Shown here: positions 1-9,300 of the stretch, piece by piece | How positions within the stretch are numbered: position 1 is the stretch's first letter | How the letters are laid out: each line of letters starts with the position of its first letter | Assembly: GCA_031553885.1 (NCBI GenBank) | Contig: JAVBKV010000026.1 | Location: 6,707-70,706, forward strand | DNA from: JAVBKV01 sp031553885 | Lineage (GTDB): Bacteria > Bacteroidota > Bacteroidia > Bacteroidales > Azobacteroidaceae | DNA length: 64,000 bases | Reading direction: 5' to 3' | Made by a program: the position numbers and the translations under genes | Notes under the pieces: generated by a model | The model's input: the letters and a program-made list of their open reading frames with translations, nothing else | What the model was told of the DNA's origin: nothing | Database searches by the model: none

Positions 1-982
1 TATAAAAAGTTACCATTGTTTTTAAGTCTGGACTAATCTTCTTTATCCGATCTGAATACATTTTAACCTGAGCGTACGCATCCAACGAAGAAGGTTCGTC
101 CAGAACATAAATATAGGATTTATCCAATAATCCGTTTTGCATTACGGAACCAAGCATGCTTTGCAACTCTTCTTCCGATAGAGAATAACAAGGCAATGCA
201 ATCCGGCTAAAACGGTTGTCGGAAATATAAGTCATTGTACGGGGATCGTTCCAGGTGTATGGAGAAGACACAGCCGGCCATATATTGGAAAAGGGAGAAA
301 TCCGGTAACTCAATAAAAGATCTGTCATTTCCCTGTACTTATTTTCAAACTCAGAAGAGCTTGAATTCTGAGGCATTAAATGGGTCGTATAAATACCAAA
401 AACAGTAGTTATGGAAGATGTCTCCGGCAAAATAATAGCATGTACTTCAAGAATAACTTCTATATAAATTTTCTGTGTAGCTCCGGAAAACACAAGAGTT
501 TCCTGGTATCTTCCTGCAGTCGCTTGTGAAGTAGCATGGTAAGTAATCCACAATTTAGCCAGATTTCCGGATACTTTTACTGATCCATTACAGGGAACCA
601 GTACATCTTCATGCCCTTCAAATCCGGTAATTGCCCGGCAATTAAATTCCACACCATCCGTTTTATCCAGTCGTTCTACTGCGAATACATCATCTGTTTC
701 CGATCGTAATACCAATTGAAAGTGTTCGTATTCTCCTTTTATCAGAACAAGAGTCGCTTTATCTGACGTTGGGACCGATTGATAAGAAGAGATATCATCC
801 AGACTATGCAATACCCATGAAGTGGTTCCTGAAGATGAATACAGATGATTCATACTATAATTATTATCCTGAGAATCAGAACATCCTGCTAACTTCAGAA
901 AGCAAACAATCAAAATCAAATAAATTATCTGATTTAAATAAAAAACATAATATTTTTTTATTACAAATTTTATAGTTTCCAT
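1..982 (-). CDS. Secreted DUF4091/GH123-like lipoprotein (C-terminus off window)
   Basis: The frame starts at ATG 982-980 and runs off the window edge after 327 codons, so the C-terminus is missing. A hydrophobic N-terminus (about residues 11-33) ends in LKLAGC, a lipobox with Cys34, so this should be an envelope lipoprotein. The next about 190 residues are beta-rich and resemble the N-terminal domain of DUF4091/GH123-type glycoside hydrolases. Near the end is YVLDEP with the pair Asp295-Glu296; GH123 enzymes use adjacent Asp-Glu residues as the catalytic pair, in a TIM barrel that would be only partly present here. The substrate is unknown; the family includes beta-N-acetylgalactosaminidases. 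Family assignment is by motif only. Confidence 0.7.
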   Translation of the reverse strand, partial: METIKFVIKKYYVFYLNQIIYLILIVCFLKLAGCSDSQDNNYSMNHLYSSSGTTSWVLHSLDDISSYQSVPTSDKATLVLIKGEYEHFQLVLRSETDDVFAVERLDKTDGVEFNCRAITGFEGHEDVLVPCNGSVKVSGNLAKLWITYHATSQATAGRYQETLVFSGATQKIYIEVILEVHAIILPETSSITTVFGIYTTHLMPQNSSSSEFENKYREMTDLLLSYRISPFSNIWPAVSSPYTWNDPRTMTYISDNRFSRIALPCYSLSEEELQSMLGSVMQNGLLDKSYIYVLDEPSSLDAYAQVKMYSDRIKKISPDLKTMVTFY

Positions 983-1402
983 AATAAATAAAAATTTATA
1001 TTAATAAATATTTTATACGAAAACTACATATCAGAATAAAAACAAAACAAATAACTTAAGAATATTGTGTGTTATGATATGATATGTATCAAATAAAAAA
1101 CAATAAAAAAATATTAATTGTTTTTACAAACAACAATATTAATACAATTTAATACAAATAAATACCTTAAGATATTTTTAATAAAAAAATAGAAGAGAGA
1201 AAATGACTTACGATTCATATGGCTTACACACCATACAAAGCAGTTGGTTGCAGAAAGAATAGATCTAATTAATTATATAACAAAAAGAAGTTTTTTTTTG
1301 TTTTCCAATTTCATTCAGACATCAATATGAAAGATAATCATAAAAAAAATTATTCATCAAGGCACAATATTAAACATTATTTTTTTTATTAATCCAGCAA
1401 TC
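983..1402. other. AT-rich intergenic region, no gene seen
   Basis: About 420 bases between the start of the partial lipoprotein gene and the 3' end of crcB. It is very AT-rich with short A and T runs. I see no reading frame with coding character, no RNA gene and no clear TAnnTTTG promoter word for the lipoprotein gene. Confidence 0.5.
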
Positions 1403-1777
1403 TCAAAAAAATATTTTCGGAATCGAATGTCCGACCCATGTAGCTGCTAATCCGACAAATACGCTTACCAGGATATAAAGTGCAGCATATCCGTATTGTC
1501 CGTCTCTGAATAAACCGAACGTTTCATTGGAAAATGCGGAAAACGTCGTAAACCCGCCAAGAAGACCTGTTGCTAAAAACAGACGCCATTCCGAAGCCAG
1601 ATTACCTTTTTCGGACAATCCGAAAACGATTCCGATAAACAAACAACCCAGGATATTAACAACCAACGTTCCCAAAGGAAATGAAGAGAGTGATTTTGTA
1701 TGAATGAATTGCGATAACAGGTGACGGAATACTCCTCCGATAAAACTACCGCTTCCGATTAAAAGTAATATTTTCAT
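1403..1777 (-). CDS. crcB: Fluoride-specific ion channel CrcB/Fluc
   Basis: A 124-residue protein of the usual Fluc length, with four predicted membrane segments. Family signatures are all present: GSGSFIGGVFRH with Arg18 at the N-terminus, GTLVVNILG with Asn41, and GFTTFSAFSNE at residues 75-85, the segment that carries the fluoride-track Phe and Ser/Thr residues. Fluc works as a dual-topology dimer that lets cytoplasmic fluoride leak out. The start codon overlaps the stop of the upstream HxlR regulator by 4 bases, so the two are translationally coupled. I see no fluoride riboswitch upstream. Confidence 0.93.
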   Translation of the reverse strand: MKILLLIGSGSFIGGVFRHLLSQFIHTKSLSSFPLGTLVVNILGCLFIGIVFGLSEKGNLASEWRLFLATGLLGGFTTFSAFSNETFGLFRDGQYGYAALYILVSVFVGLAATWVGHSIPKIFF

Positions 1778-2151
1778 GGTTTTTCTGTTTTATTTTCCAA
1801 CGTTTCATACAACTGTCTCGTATTCATAATCCCAGGCATATTCTCCAACGCCCAATCTACCAGGTTATTGAAATGAGGTATCAGCCCGGTTCCTAATGTC
1901 GTCAGGCAATATTCAACCCGTGGCGGCACTTCGGGATAAACTTTTCGTCGTATCAATCCGTCGGCTTCCAATAATCTCAATGTCACCGTCAACATACGCT
2001 GGGAAATATCCCCGATCGATTTATGTATTTCATTGAAGCGCATGGTTCCGTTTGTGTCCAGTGTAACGAGAACCAGCAAGGACCACTTATCCCCGAGCCG
2101 GCTCAGGATATCCCGGATGGGACAAGTTCCTTCATGCAAAAAAGTTTTCAT
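1774..2151 (-). CDS. HxlR-family winged-helix transcriptional regulator
   Basis: 125 residues with the HxlR pattern: the conserved N-terminal Cys in GTCPIRDILSRLGDKWSLLVLVTL (Cys10), then a winged helix-turn-helix including FNEIHKSIGDISQRMLTVTLRLLEADGLI, and a C-terminal dimerisation helix. Many HxlR regulators sense electrophiles or oxidants through that Cys. It overlaps crcB by ATGA and is divergent from a DJ-1/PfpI gene whose promoter carries a 13-bp palindrome. The likely model is a redox regulator acting on the divergent gene, with crcB carried along. The target is inferred. Confidence 0.9.
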   Translation of the reverse strand: MKTFLHEGTCPIRDILSRLGDKWSLLVLVTLDTNGTMRFNEIHKSIGDISQRMLTVTLRLLEADGLIRRKVYPEVPPRVEYCLTTLGTGLIPHFNNLVDWALENMPGIMNTRQLYETLENKTEKP

Positions 2152-2225
2152 TTTTTTCTATTTTTACTTCATTGATATTCAGCATTACTTACCTATTTGT
2201 AACTTTATTACCCGGTTGTTCGTTC

Positions 2226-2256
2226 TTGTATAAATCAGTTCCGGTTTTTACCTTTG
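2226..2256 (+). promoter_or_regulatory. Bacteroidota-type promoter of the DJ-1/PfpI gene
   Basis: TTG at 2226-2228 and TACCTTTG at 2249-2256 match the -33 and -7 elements of the primary sigma factor of this phylum, with 20 bases between them. Transcription should start near 2262, upstream of the palindrome at 2276-2288. Confidence 0.65.
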
Positions 2257-2275
2257 CATTACAAAAGTAACAAAC

Positions 2276-2288
2276 TTACTAAAAGTAA
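2276..2288. promoter_or_regulatory. Candidate HxlR operator TTACT-AAA-AGTAA
   Basis: A perfect 5+5 palindrome with a 3-base centre, just downstream of the predicted transcription start of the DJ-1/PfpI gene. The half-site word AAAAGTAACAA occurs twice in 2262-2290. Its position between the divergent regulator and this gene suggests repression by the HxlR protein. Inference only. Confidence 0.45.
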
Positions 2289-2317
2289 CAATAGTACTAA
2301 CAAAAAATTTAAGAATC

Positions 2318-2842
2318 ATGAAGAAAGTAGCAGTAGTCGCCGTCAATCCCGTCAATGGATCCGGTTTATTTCAGTACCTGGAAGCATTTTTTGAAAATGG
2401 AATTACGTACCGGACTTTTGCGGTAGCAGAAACCTCTCAAATCCAAACAAATTCAGGGATCAGCATTCGGTTGGATGATGTGATCGCCAACCTGAAAGGT
2501 CATGAAAACGAATACGATGCCCTGGTTTTTGCCTGCGGGGATGCCATGCCCAAGTTCGGAGAAAACGCAGAAAAACAATTCAATCAGGACCTGCTGGTCG
2601 TCATTCAACATTTCGATGAAAAAGGAAAAATGTTAGTCGGTCATTGCGCCGCAGCCTTGCTTTACGATAACCTCGGTATTGGTAAAGGCAAAAAGGTAGC
2701 GTTACACCCGTTCATTCAATCAGTAGTAAAAGGTTGTATCGGAACAAGTGAAAAATTCGTCATTGAAGGCAATCTGTACACCGCTCAAACGGAAAATACG
2801 ATTCCGGATCTTTTGCCTGGTCTATTGAAAGCATTAAAATAA
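2318..2842 (+). CDS. DJ-1/PfpI-family protein (class I amidotransferase fold)
   Basis: 174 residues. The motif VGHCAAALLYDN places a nucleophile-elbow Cys at residue 110, and FACGDAMP (about 71-78) lies where the family's oxyanion-side loop is expected. Members include chaperones, glyoxalases, isonitrile hydratases and redox-responsive enzymes. Being divergent from an HxlR regulator, a family that often responds to reactive carbonyls, hints at electrophile detoxification, but no substrate can be named. The gene stands alone, followed by the promoter of the antiporter pseudogene. Confidence 0.82.
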   Translation: MKKVAVVAVNPVNGSGLFQYLEAFFENGITYRTFAVAETSQIQTNSGISIRLDDVIANLKGHENEYDALVFACGDAMPKFGENAEKQFNQDLLVVIQHFDEKGKMLVGHCAAALLYDNLGIGKGKKVALHPFIQSVVKGCIGTSEKFVIEGNLYTAQTENTIPDLLPGLLKALK

Positions 2843-2865
2843 ATCAGGATTGAAAATAAATTTCA

Positions 2866-2892
2866 TACTTTTGCAAACCAACCGGTTGGTTT
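2866..2892 (+). promoter_or_regulatory. Promoter word plus 18-bp palindromic operator
   Basis: TACTTTTG at 2866-2873 is a -7 element. It is followed directly by a perfect 18-bp palindrome, AAACCAACCGGTTGGTTT (2875-2892), over the expected transcription start. The ACCnnCCGGnnGGT pattern resembles TetR-family operators. It controls only a deleted antiporter gene now. No TetR gene is in the window. Confidence 0.6.
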
Positions 2893-2914
2893 ATTATAAA
2901 AAAGCAATAAAAGT

Positions 2915-3269
2915 ATGGAATTTTACAGCATAGTCATCGTTTTATTAGCCATTGCCATCGGACTATATCCTGTTGCCGGTAAACTAAAGATACCCTACCC
3001 GATCGTTCTATTGGCAGCAGGTATAGGCGTTGGTTTCATTCCCGGATTCGGAGGACTCTCTATTAATCCAGAAGTCGTATTCCTGATCTTCCTGCCTCCC
3101 ATCCTTTATGATGCGGCGTTCAACATTACTCATGGACGACGGAACGGCATTTCCTCAACGGGATATCATTATTTTCCTGACGGTCATTACAGTCATTATG
3201 ATGCTGATGATACAGGGATTGGGATTACCTGTATTAATCAAGTGGTTGAAAATAAGTGAAGATAACTGA
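2915..3269 (+). pseudogene. Internally deleted Na+/H+ antiporter (CPA1/NhaP type)
   Basis: The first about 75 codons encode a good CPA1 antiporter N-terminus, ending in FLIFLPPILYDAAFN. At about 3130 the sequence jumps into what looks like a late transmembrane region in another frame: GTAFPQRDIIIFLTV, then IQGLGLPVLIKWLKI, stopping at 3267-3269. In full antiporters these two blocks are roughly 300 residues apart, so most of the transport core, including the ion-binding Asp segments, is absent, and the two pieces are out of frame. The frame that starts at 2915 stops at 3257-3259 after a nonsense tail. Not functional as a transporter. Confidence 0.85.
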
Positions 3270-3281
3270 GTGTATCCAAAT

Positions 3282-4112
3282 TTAGTTATTAGTCACAGCT
3301 CCTATACAAAATCCCATTGTACCTTTTTCTTGTCCTTCTTTCGCCGGAAGTCGGAATATTATCCACACTTTCTCTGTAATATATTCAGAAACACCTTCTC
3401 CTTCCGGTTGTTTGAGTATGCCTTGGGTGGCTATTGCTTTTAAATAGGGCAATTTTATTACAATTTCTTTATCCGCTTCTTTTTCTGCATCCGGATTAAT
3501 AAGTGTCAGAACGGCATCCGTATGGACAGCAAAGGAAAAATCCGTTTGGTCCGATGTTTCAGTAAACGTCAATGAAGCAGATTTTCCATTTCCTTCATTG
3601 ATCCACTTGAATGTAACAATATCACCTGCTCTTCCGAAAGTATAGCTACCTCCGTAGAAGTCACCCTCCTTCAGATTTATGTTATAGGTATCGTCATTCA
3701 GAAGAAGTTGAACGGTGTTCTCGGCCTTAAAACCGGCCAATTCATCGATTGCCTTCACCTTAATTGTAGCAATATTTCCTTTTTCATCTTTTACGATCAC
3801 AGCACTTTCACCATTTCCTGTACCCAGTATTTTAAGATAAGGAAAACCTTCATCCACACCATCCTCCTTCGATTCGACTATTTCTGCAAAAATAAGCTTT
3901 TCGTCTTCGACTATTGACGTAATTTTACTTTTGTCACCCTCCCAGTCCGTAATGGCAATATGTTTGGTTTCTCCAAAATTAATTTCTGACTGATAGCTTT
4001 CCAGTTTGAGGGGTTGTTTGTCATCATCGTCATCATTACAAGATACAAAACTAACGGTAAAAAGGGAAAGTAGTAACATCCCTACTAAATTCGTACGCAT
4101 CATCATCATCAT
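3282..4112 (-). CDS. Surface lipoprotein of unknown function
   Basis: 276 residues. The signal peptide ends in VSFVSC with Cys about 25, followed directly by NDDDDD, an acidic run like the lipoprotein export signal that sends Bacteroidota lipoproteins to the cell surface. The rest is beta-rich with Ig-like character and no recognisable catalytic motif. Five ATG codons in a row (4112-4098) make the exact start uncertain by up to four Met residues. CAAAAGTA at 4140-4147 is a minus-strand -7 promoter word. It converges on the antiporter pseudogene. Function unknown. Confidence 0.75.
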   Translation of the reverse strand: MMMMMRTNLVGMLLLSLFTVSFVSCNDDDDDKQPLKLESYQSEINFGETKHIAITDWEGDKSKITSIVEDEKLIFAEIVESKEDGVDEGFPYLKILGTGNGESAVIVKDEKGNIATIKVKAIDELAGFKAENTVQLLLNDDTYNINLKEGDFYGGSYTFGRAGDIVTFKWINEGNGKSASLTFTETSDQTDFSFAVHTDAVLTLINPDAEKEADKEIVIKLPYLKAIATQGILKQPEGEGVSEYITEKVWIIFRLPAKEGQEKGTMGFCIGAVTNN

Positions 4113-4139
4113 TTTTCATTTTAAAATTACAAGGTACTG

Positions 4140-4147
4140 CAAAAGTA
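4140..4147 (-). promoter_or_regulatory. -7 promoter element of the lipoprotein gene
   Basis: Read on the minus strand this is TACTTTTG, matching TAnnTTTG, 28 bases upstream of the first ATG of the lipoprotein gene. Confidence 0.5.
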
Positions 4148-4208
4148 CAGATACTCGACCTCTTTTACAAAATTGATAGAAAGAATCTTTTCTTTTTAAC
4201 ATTTTACT

Positions 4209-4952
4209 TTATAGTATATAAAAAATACAAAAAATCATCCCCAGATTAAATGCAGCATGACAAATGATCGCTCCCAGAATTGAACCGGATCTTTTTTTAT
4301 AATGCAAAAACAACATACTCACAAAAAACATGCTTAACACCCATATCAACGAAGGTATTAACAACAACTTCCATTGACCACCGAGATATACCAATCCGAA
4401 ATGGGCTATATGAGTCAGAGCAAACGCAGCACTCTCAACAATGGATGCTTTACTACTTCCGATCGATTTCTCAAAACTACCATAAACAATACCCCTGAAA
4501 AACAATTCTTCTCCAATCGGACTGAATAACATCCCTGTCAGGGCCGTTATTGCAAATAAGATCAACTTATCGGATTGACTGATTGCCTCGGGTATATTAT
4601 AGGATCTTCCAATGTAATGATACCAGTTGTTATCACTATTCCCGTACAACCACTGTCCCAGATAATACAACAGAAAACTGAAAATCAATCCGGAGACGAA
4701 GGCCCAGAGAAGCGGAATGTATTTCTGAGGTTTTACGATTCCAATCGATCTTCGTCCGGATTTGCTTAAAAACACAAAGGGAAGAATGGCTGAAATAAGC
4801 ATGATCAGGCCTATCGATCCGTAATTTTTTAAGACATTGGCTTGTAGTACCAGAGCAAACCTGGGAATACAGACAATCAGAATCAGAAATAATCCGAATT
4901 TCCAGTCGAAACAGAAGAGTTTACGCCAGATGGGTTTTAGTTCGTTTGTCAT
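4209..4952 (-). CDS. CPBP-family intramembrane glutamic protease (Abi/CAAX type)
   Basis: 247 residues with about seven membrane segments. The family motifs are clear: GEELFFRG with Glu148-Glu149 and Arg153, the second motif AFALTHIAH with His181 and His184, and CHAAFNLG with His232 and Asn236. These residues form the active site in the eukaryotic CAAX endoprotease relatives. Bacterial members cleave unknown membrane substrates, sometimes in peptide maturation or bacteriocin self-protection. No peptide or bacteriocin gene is visible beside it. Likely monocistronic. Confidence 0.88.
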   Translation of the reverse strand: MTNELKPIWRKLFCFDWKFGLFLILIVCIPRFALVLQANVLKNYGSIGLIMLISAILPFVFLSKSGRRSIGIVKPQKYIPLLWAFVSGLIFSFLLYYLGQWLYGNSDNNWYHYIGRSYNIPEAISQSDKLILFAITALTGMLFSPIGEELFFRGIVYGSFEKSIGSSKASIVESAAFALTHIAHFGLVYLGGQWKLLLIPSLIWVLSMFFVSMLFLHYKKRSGSILGAIICHAAFNLGMIFCIFYIL

Positions 4953-5156
4953 GTTTTTTTATAAGTTTTATTTCATTTTCCCAAGGCTGCCATCAACTTT
5001 TGACTAAGCAAAATCTCACATCTAAATACAATATTAACTATTATTTTTTCACTCACCAATAATTTATTTGAAATAAATAAGGACATATCAAAAGTATTCC
5101 AAAAATCGGAACAATCCTTTAATATGCCCTTCTATAGCAAAAATTTTAGTAGAATC

Positions 5157-6386
5157 CTACAATTCCCACTGACCTAATTCTGCAACCGTCAACTGATAAT
5201 CCCTCTCCGTTTCCAATAAATTATTAACTGCTTCGTAGTAAACAGACAATTCAACCGTGTAGTCAATCAGGGATATTTCCCCTGCATCCAAGGCCTTTTT
5301 CAGTAAATCGGAACTATTGACCACCTTCATGCCTGACTGATAGTCGGAAAGAATTTTACTCAACTTCCTGGACTTATCAAACAACGCCTTTGTCTCATTA
5401 TAAAAGCGTAGTGAGGCATCCGCTTCCGTAGCCTGATAAGCCTGGGTTTCCGCTTTGATGCGTTTCACCGTATTCTTATTTTCCCACAAAGGAATAGAAA
5501 CTCCTACGGTGACTCCCTGGAATTGTTCGTCGAGCACTTTCTCACTCATGTATCCGGCGGAAAATTTAGGCAGGTTCATCGAACGTTGCAGTTGCTCATT
5601 CTTTTTACTCAGAGCCGTCTCCTGTTGGTAGTATTGCAACAACAAGTTGTTGTCCTTCATTGCTGTATACCAGGATTCGAAATCAGAAGCCGGCAGAACA
5701 GAAGGATAATCCTGAACCGGAGCCAGGATTTCTTTTCCTCCGTTCAAGCGAATCAATTCTGCCTGCAAACGATCTTTCTCAGTCTGAGCAATGTCCATTT
5801 CTTTCTGCACATTCAATAGGTTGAATTTAGACTTATTCAGGTCCAATATAGTTGCATCACCCTTGTCGTACCTGGCTTGGTAAGCATCTGCTACCTGCCG
5901 GGCATGGTTCTGACGTTTTTCCAGTTCGGCCGTCCATTGAAGCTGATAAATCAATTCGATACAGGTCTGCTTGGCCTGTAGCAACACATCTTTCCGTTCG
6001 ATGCGGTATTTCAGATCTACCTGATCATTTTTACCATCCGACAGTTTTTTCTTATGATAATAGGCCGTCGGAAAATCAAAGTTTTGGGAAGCGCTGATAT
6101 CGGTCCGGTTACCGATTTCGTACTTATTTCCCCACAAGTAATGAAACTCCACTTCCGGGTTCGAAAGATAGATACCTGTTTTATTCCCTATTTTTTCTGC
6201 AGAAGCCTGTTGACGTAAAGCGGACAGGACCGTGTTGTTTTGCTCGATTTCTGTCAAAACATTATCAAGGGATTGGGCCTGCAGAAAGGAGATGCAAAAG
6301 CAGGATGACAGGAGAAACAGTGAGATTTTCAGTAGTCCTCCCCCCTGCCCCCCTCCAGAGGGGGATAAGAGATTTATTATTTTCAT
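5157..6386 (-). CDS. TolC-family outer-membrane channel of a metal-efflux RND system
   Basis: 409 residues. A signal peptide ending near SFLQAQS is followed by two long alpha-helical repeats typical of TolC/CusC proteins. It is the last gene of the efflux locus, and its ATG overlaps the pump gene stop (6383-6386), so it is translationally coupled. The N-terminus is odd: between MKIIN and the hydrophobic core lies SPSGGGQGGG, encoded by a G-rich stretch that can form a hairpin (6337-6369). It looks like an in-frame insertion into the n-region of the signal peptide. No other start codon fits, so MKIIN is kept. The metal is not known. Confidence 0.9.
   Translation of the reverse strand: MKIINLLSPSGGGQGGGLLKISLFLLSSCFCISFLQAQSLDNVLTEIEQNNTVLSALRQQASAEKIGNKTGIYLSNPEVEFHYLWGNKYEIGNRTDISASQNFDFPTAYYHKKKLSDGKNDQVDLKYRIERKDVLLQAKQTCIELIYQLQWTAELEKRQNHARQVADAYQARYDKGDATILDLNKSKFNLLNVQKEMDIAQTEKDRLQAELIRLNGGKEILAPVQDYPSVLPASDFESWYTAMKDNNLLLQYYQQETALSKKNEQLQRSMNLPKFSAGYMSEKVLDEQFQGVTVGVSIPLWENKNTVKRIKAETQAYQATEADASLRFYNETKALFDKSRKLSKILSDYQSGMKVVNSSDLLKKALDAGEISLIDYTVELSVYYEAVNNLLETERDYQLTVAELGQWEL
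6337..6369 (-). repeat. GC-rich hairpin element inserted in a signal-peptide region
   Basis: Read on the minus strand it holds a CCCCCTC-TGG-AGGGGGG hairpin followed by another G-rich run. It is far more GC-rich than its surroundings and encodes SPSGGGQGGG. I recall similar G-rich intergenic hairpins in Bacteroidota genomes, but no second copy is seen in this window. Confidence 0.5.
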
Positions 6387-9300
6387 TTCTTCATTCTTTT
6401 ATTCATGAGTTCATAGACTATTGGAACGATGTAGATGTTCAGCAGGGTAGATGTGAGTAATCCGCCCAGAATGACAATCGCCATCGGACTTTGAATCTCG
6501 TTACCGGGTTTATCCCCATTGAAAACGAGGGGCAATAAAGCCAAGGCTGCCGTCAGGGCAGTCATCAGAATAGCATTCAACCGGTCGGATGAGCCTTGCA
6601 GTACCGTTTCATGCAACGAAATATTCCGTTCCCTCAAGTGTTGGTAATTGGATATCAGCAAAATACCGTTACGAGTCGCTATTCCGAACAAGGTAATAAA
6701 CCCGATGATGGAAGGAATACTGACCACTCCGGAAGAGAAAAATACGGCAAATACCCCTCCGATCAAGGCCAGAGGAAGGTTCAGCAAAATAATTCCGGCC
6801 AATTTTGTATTCTTGAATTCCTGATAAAGCAGGAGGAAGATTACACCGATCGCCAGCAATGAGGTCAACATCAACGTACGTGAGGCGTTTTTTGCACTTT
6901 CGAACTGTCCGCCATACTCAATCCGGTAACCTTCCGGTAATTGAATTTTAGAAGAAATAGTCTTTTGAATATCCTGTACGGCACTGCTCAAATCCCGACC
7001 AGCGACATTGACCGATACCACAATTTTTCGTTGCACATTTTCCCGACTAACAGAATTAGGTCCCGTCACGGAAACAATTTCTGCCACCTCTTCTAAAGGA
7101 ACTTTTCCTCCGTCGCCCGTATCGATCAAAGCAGACCGGATACCCTCGATTTCCGTGGTATATTCCGGTTTCAATTTCAGGATCAGATCAAAACTCCGCT
7201 GACCTTCATAAATCTCGGTTTGTTTTTCCCCTGAAAAAGCCCGACGAACAAAACGGTTGAATTCCTCAATTGAAATGCCGTAACGAGCCAGCATCGGACG
7301 ATTGGCCCGGATCTGCAACTGAGGTACCTCTGTTTGTTGCTCGACACTCACATCTACCAGTCCGGGAATATCGGAAATCGTATTTTGAATCTGATTTCCC
7401 AACGTAAACAACCGGTTCAGGTCATTTCCGAAAATCTTAACGGCAATATTGGCCCGGGTTCCCGAAAGCATGTGATCGATCCGGTGTCCCAGCGGTTGTC
7501 CGACCGTTGTAGCCACACCCGGAATCGCTGCCAGCCTGGCCCGGACGTCCGCCATGAATACCTCCTGCGAGCGCTTGTCCAGGTCATAATTAACATCAAT
7601 CTCCGCACCGTTGGTCGACTGTGAATGTTCATCCAATTCTCCCCGTCCGGTCCGGCGGGTAGTCGTTTTCACCTCCGGAATACTCAGCAGTTCTTCTTCG
7701 ATCAATTTGCCCAGCCGGTCGCTTTCATCCAGGGAAACACCCGGTTTACAAACGGCCGATATCGTCAGGGCTCCTTCATTGAATTCCGGTAGAAAGCTGC
7801 TTCCCATTGTAAAAAACATGACTACGGAAAGAATAAATACAGCGATTGTCGTAAATAATACCGGTTTTTTATGGCTTAGCGCCCAAGCCAGCGAATGTTC
7901 ATAAGCAACAGCCAGCTTACGGGCTACCCAACTGTCTTTCTGTTTTTTATCCAAGTACTTATCATTCGAGAGCAATAATTTACACAACAAAGGTGTAATC
8001 GTCATCGCCACAACCAACGACATAAACAGAGAAACAATGTATGCAACTCCCAATGGTTTCAGCATGCGCCCTTCCATACCCGAAAGAAAGAATAAAGGAG
8101 TAAAAGCGGCAATAATAATCAGAGTCGCATTCAGGATCGAAGCCCGGATTTCCCGGGATGCATCGAAGACAATCGTAAATACGGACTGTCGTTCGGACTC
8201 CGGCTTCTTCCGGTTCTGTCGCAATCGCTTGTACACATTCTCGACATCGATAATAGCATCATCGACCAGCGACCCGATAGCAATACACATCCCTCCCAGA
8301 CTCATCGTATTGATGTTCATACCCAGCAAATGCATGGTGATAACCGTACCCAACAAGGATAACGGAATAGCAATCACCGAGATTAAAGTAGTCCGGAAAC
8401 TTCCTAAAAAGAGGAAAAGAATGATAATAACAAAAATCGCTCCTTCCAACAGGGCCTCGGCCACATTATCTACCGAAGTCTCGATAAAATCGGCCTGGCG
8501 GAAAATTTTCGTATCCATTTTTACATCCGGAGGCAGGGTCTTCTGCAGTTCAGCCAGGTTACGCTCGATATTTTCCGTTACATTCAACGTATTGATATTC
8601 GGCTGCTTGGAAATTGAAATAATCACTGCCGGTTTGGCATTTTGCGAAGCGACACCCATTCTCAGGGCACTTCCGATCTGAACATCCGCTACATCATTGA
8701 GGTAAACAGGCTTGCCTGCATTCATCTTCACTAGCGAATTTCCTAACTCCTCCAGGTTGGAAGTACGGGCAATTCCCCTGACCATGTATTCATTTCCGTA
8801 TTGCCGGATAACACCACCCGAAGAATTTTCACTGATTCCCGCGCATACCGCTTCCAGTTCATCCATTGAAACATGATAATATTTCATCAGTTGCGGATCG
8901 GCCAATACCTGATATTGTTTGTATTCTCCACCGATAATTGTCACCTGGGAAACACCTCCTGTCGCCAGAATCACCGGACGAACCGTCCATTCGGCCAGGG
9001 TGCGCAGTTCCATTAATGAAGTAGAATCAGCCTGTAAGCCGATAAACAAGATCTCCCCCATTACGCTCGATTGCGGCGCCAATACGGGTTGTACCCCGGC
9101 CGGCATCGAAGTCGCTACCGTCACCATCTTTTCACTCACAATCTGGCGGGCCTTGAAAATATCCGTTCCCCAATCGAATTCCACCCAGACAAATGAGTAT
9201 CCCTGCATCGAAGCCGATCGTACCCGGCGTACATCTGTTGCTCCATTCACTGCGGTTTCAATCGGGAAAGTAACCAGACGTTCCACCTCTTCCGTTGCCA

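Noticed and set aside
1652..2317. Fluoride riboswitch for crcB
   Set aside because: crcB starts inside the upstream gene and no fluoride-switch fold is seen upstream of the pair.
2915..3259. Programmed frameshift in the antiporter
   Set aside because: About 300 residues are missing between the two blocks, so a frameshift would not restore a transporter.
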